Below, one piece after another: positions 61,994 to 64,000 of a stretch of DNA of 64,000 bases (the stretch's first letter is position 1; every line of letters starts with the position of its first letter). Both the position numbers and the translations under genes were made by a program. The notes beneath the pieces were generated by a model, which searched no databases, was not told the origin of the DNA, and saw only the letters and a program-made list of their open reading frames with translations. This DNA is from Candidatus Limivivens intestinipullorum (GTDB lineage: Bacteria; Bacillota; Clostridia; Lachnospirales; Lachnospiraceae): assembly GCA_018711185.1 (NCBI GenBank), contig DVIQ01000073.1, positions 1 through 64,000 of the forward strand, written 5' to 3'.

Positions 61994-64000
61994 TTGATCT
62001 TAAAAACAAAGGGCTTCTCCATGGAGGAGACTACAACCCGGAACAGTGGCTTGACCGTCCGGATATTCTCGCGGAGGATATCCGGATGATGAAAAAAGCC
62101 GGGGTAAACGTGGTGACCCTTGGCGTCTTTTCCTGGTCCGTCCTGGAACCCAGGGAGGGTGAGTATCATTTTGACTGGCTGCAGGATATCATGGACCGCC
62201 TCTGGGAAAACGGAATCCATACGATCCTGGCGACCCCCTCCGGGGCAAAACCGGTGTGGCTGGATGAGACGTATCCGGAGGCCCTTCGAATGGACGAGTG
62301 GGGCAGGGTGCGCCATCACGGCGTGCGCCACAATCACTGCCCAAGTTCCCCGGCTTACCGGAAGAAAGTGGAGGAGATGGACACTCGCCTGGCAGAGCAG
62401 TTTGGAAACCATCCGGGCCTGCTTTTGTGGCATATCTCCAATGAGCTGGGCGGATCCTGCTACTGCCCCCTGTGCCAGAAGCGCTTCCAGACCTATCTGG
62501 AAAAGAAATTTGACGGAGACATCGAAAAGCTGAACCATGCCTGGTGGACCACCTTCTGGAGTCATCAATACCAGCGCTTTGACCAGGTGGAGCCGCCCTT
62601 TGCCAACGGGGAAACCAGCATCATGGGCCTGAATCTGGAGTGGAAGCGGTTCACCACCTGGAATATGACCGACTATATGAAATCCGAAATCCAGACCCTC
62701 CGCCGCCTGACCCCAAAGATTCCGGTGACCACGAATTTCATGAAACTGTATCCCGGACTGGATTACCGGATGATGGCAAAGGAGCTGGACGTGATCTCCT
62801 GGGATAGCTACCCAAGGTACCACAACGACTATGAATCTCTGTACGACACCTGCATGGAGAATGCCTTTGACCACGCGGTGATGCGGGGCATGAGCAAAGG
62901 CAGGCCCTTCCTTCTGATGGAAAGCGTGCCCGGCGCGGTGAACTGGCACGCGTTTAACAAAATGAAGCGGCCCAGGATGCACAAGCTGGCGGCGCTCCAG
63001 GCGGTTGCCTGCGGCTCGGACAGCGTCCAGTACTTCCAGTGGAGAAAGAGCAGAGGCTCCTTTGAGCAGTATCATGGGGCGGTGGTGGATCATCTGGGGA
63101 GAGACGATACGCGCATTTTCCTGGAAACCCAGGAGACGGGCGAGATGCTGAAAAAGCTGGAGCGGGTCTCCCACAGCCTTGTAAAGCCCAAGGCTGCCGT
63201 ACTCTTTGACTGGGACAACCGCTGGGCAATCCAGGATATGAAGGGACTAAGCCAGGAGAAGAAGCAGTATGAGCAGACCTGTATGACCATGTACCGGCTG
63301 CTGGCGGAGCTTGGTGTCGAGGCAGAGATCGTATCCAGAGACGATTCCCTGGAAGCATATGCCTTTGTAGCGGCGCCCATGCTGTACCTGCTGGGGGACG
63401 GCACGGCCGGACGCCTTGCGGACTATGTGGACAAGGGCGGCCATCTTCTGGCCACATACCTTACGGGATACGTGGACAAGGATACCCTCTGCTGGCTGGG
63501 CGGATTCCCGGGGGACGGCCTTACGGAGCTTTTCGGCCTGTACAGCGAGGAAATCGACAGCCTGTATCCCGGCGATAAAAATTATGTGAAATTCGACGAT
63601 GAAAGCATCGGGGAAGTGCGGGATTTCGCGGAGCTTCTCAGAGTAAAGGACGCGGAAATTCTGGGAACCTTTACGGAAGACTACATAAAGGGACTCCCTG
63701 CCGTCACAAGAAAGCAAAGGGGAACGGGCGCGGCCTGGTATGTGGGGGCGCGGCTGGACGACGCGTCTTTGAAGGGGCTGCTGGAAAAGATCTGCCGGGA
63801 AGCCGGCCTTTCCGCTGACCCGCTGCCCTCCAATGTGGAACGCCACGTAAGGGAGGATGACCGGTTCCGCTATACCTTTTACTTAAACTACGGAAGCGCT
63901 CCGGCTGCCGTAAAGGCCTCCGGGACGAATTTGCTTACCGGGGCGCAGGCGGAGGCAAAGGCCGTGATTCCGCCCATGGACGGCGCGGTGTTCGCGAAAT
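61990..64000 (+). CDS. GH42 beta-galactosidase, second copy (3' end outside window)
   Basis: Starts at ATG 61990, overlapping the previous stop, after GAAGGAGG. The frame stays open to base 64000, giving about 670 residues, so only a small C-terminal piece is missing. GH42 features: HGGDYNPEQW, VFSWSVLEPREGEY, acid/base Glu152 in WHISNELGG, the Cys cluster CYCPLCQKRF, and nucleophile Glu311 in FLLMESVPG. It is clearly homologous to its neighbour but much more divergent than the GH29 pair is, so the two GH42 enzymes likely differ in linkage or substrate. Confidence 0.9.
   Translation, partial: MIDLKNKGLLHGGDYNPEQWLDRPDILAEDIRMMKKAGVNVVTLGVFSWSVLEPREGEYHFDWLQDIMDRLWENGIHTILATPSGAKPVWLDETYPEALRMDEWGRVRHHGVRHNHCPSSPAYRKKVEEMDTRLAEQFGNHPGLLLWHISNELGGSCYCPLCQKRFQTYLEKKFDGDIEKLNHAWWTTFWSHQYQRFDQVEPPFANGETSIMGLNLEWKRFTTWNMTDYMKSEIQTLRRLTPKIPVTTNFMKLYPGLDYRMMAKELDVISWDSYPRYHNDYESLYDTCMENAFDHAVMRGMSKGRPFLLMESVPGAVNWHAFNKMKRPRMHKLAALQAVACGSDSVQYFQWRKSRGSFEQYHGAVVDHLGRDDTRIFLETQETGEMLKKLERVSHSLVKPKAAVLFDWDNRWAIQDMKGLSQEKKQYEQTCMTMYRLLAELGVEAEIVSRDDSLEAYAFVAAPMLYLLGDGTAGRLADYVDKGGHLLATYLTGYVDKDTLCWLGGFPGDGLTELFGLYSEEIDSLYPGDKNYVKFDDESIGEVRDFAELLRVKDAEILGTFTEDYIKGLPAVTRKQRGTGAAWYVGARLDDASLKGLLEKICREAGLSADPLPSNVERHVREDDRFRYTFYLNYGSAPAAVKASGTNLLTGAQAEAKAVIPPMDGAVFAK

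Overview
The window reads as chromosomal DNA of a spore-forming gut Firmicute, most likely a Lachnospiraceae/Clostridia member. The basis is the GerMN-type lipoprotein, the truncated CotJC-like manganese catalase, LplB/YtcP-type sugar permeases without a local ATPase, YesM/YesN two-component pairs, AGGAGG-type ribosome binding sites and many plant-glycan hydrolases. No rRNA, tRNA or CRISPR array was seen. Both ends cut genes: the NRPS is open at base 1 and the last GH42 gene is open at base 64000.

Layout. 1-9982: a tight five-gene operon of NRPS (condensation-adenylation-carrier-reductase), 7TM-type sensor kinase, REC/HD-GYP regulator, acyl-activating ligase and stand-alone acyl carrier protein, closed by a 45-nt palindromic terminator. 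It looks like a peptide-aldehyde pathway with an N-acyl starter and its own sensor. 10110-13509: a stress-gene pair (Cu/Zn superoxide dismutase and a manganese catalase missing its N-terminus) abutting an IS66 remnant and a large serine recombinase, i.e. an old mobile-element scar. 13604-15759: a pyroglutamyl-peptidase/GNAT fusion and a GerMN lipoprotein. 15921-18432 (minus): an ABC-2 exporter with two permeases and one ATPase.

18841-31441: a plus-strand glycan-degradation run of two GH2-like proteins (the first without its catalytic nucleophile, the second frameshifted), a GH106-like enzyme, a five-bladed-propeller glycosidase and a GH31 enzyme. 31515-34529: two accessory genes, an AAA/PD-(D/E)XK protein and an AT-rich HTH-phosphotransferase fusion. 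35010-38471: a CUT1-type sugar ABC transporter (two permeases and a binding protein). 38720-48255 (minus): a YesM/YesN two-component system, a binding protein, a sialate-O-acetylesterase-type esterase, two GH29 fucosidase paralogues and a URO-D-family methyltransferase-like protein, in one apparent operon. 48576-54600: a second CUT1 transporter with two paralogous binding proteins, one before and one after the permease pair. 54819-64000: a coupled run of GH78, GH106-like and two GH42 enzymes.

How it may work together (inference): the enzyme set (rhamnosidases, beta-galactosidases or glucuronidases, fucosidases, an esterase, GH31) fits stripping of a decorated plant glycan such as an arabinogalactan- or rhamnogalacturonan-type polymer, with oligosaccharide import by ABC systems that borrow an ATPase encoded elsewhere. 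Shared upstream sequence blocks tie several of these operons into one apparent regulon. The strongest candidates for something little described are the sensor-coupled NRPS operon, the Pcp-GNAT fusion, the HTH-phosphotransferase fusion, the nucleophile-less GH2 protein, and the full set of binding proteins that lack a lipobox.
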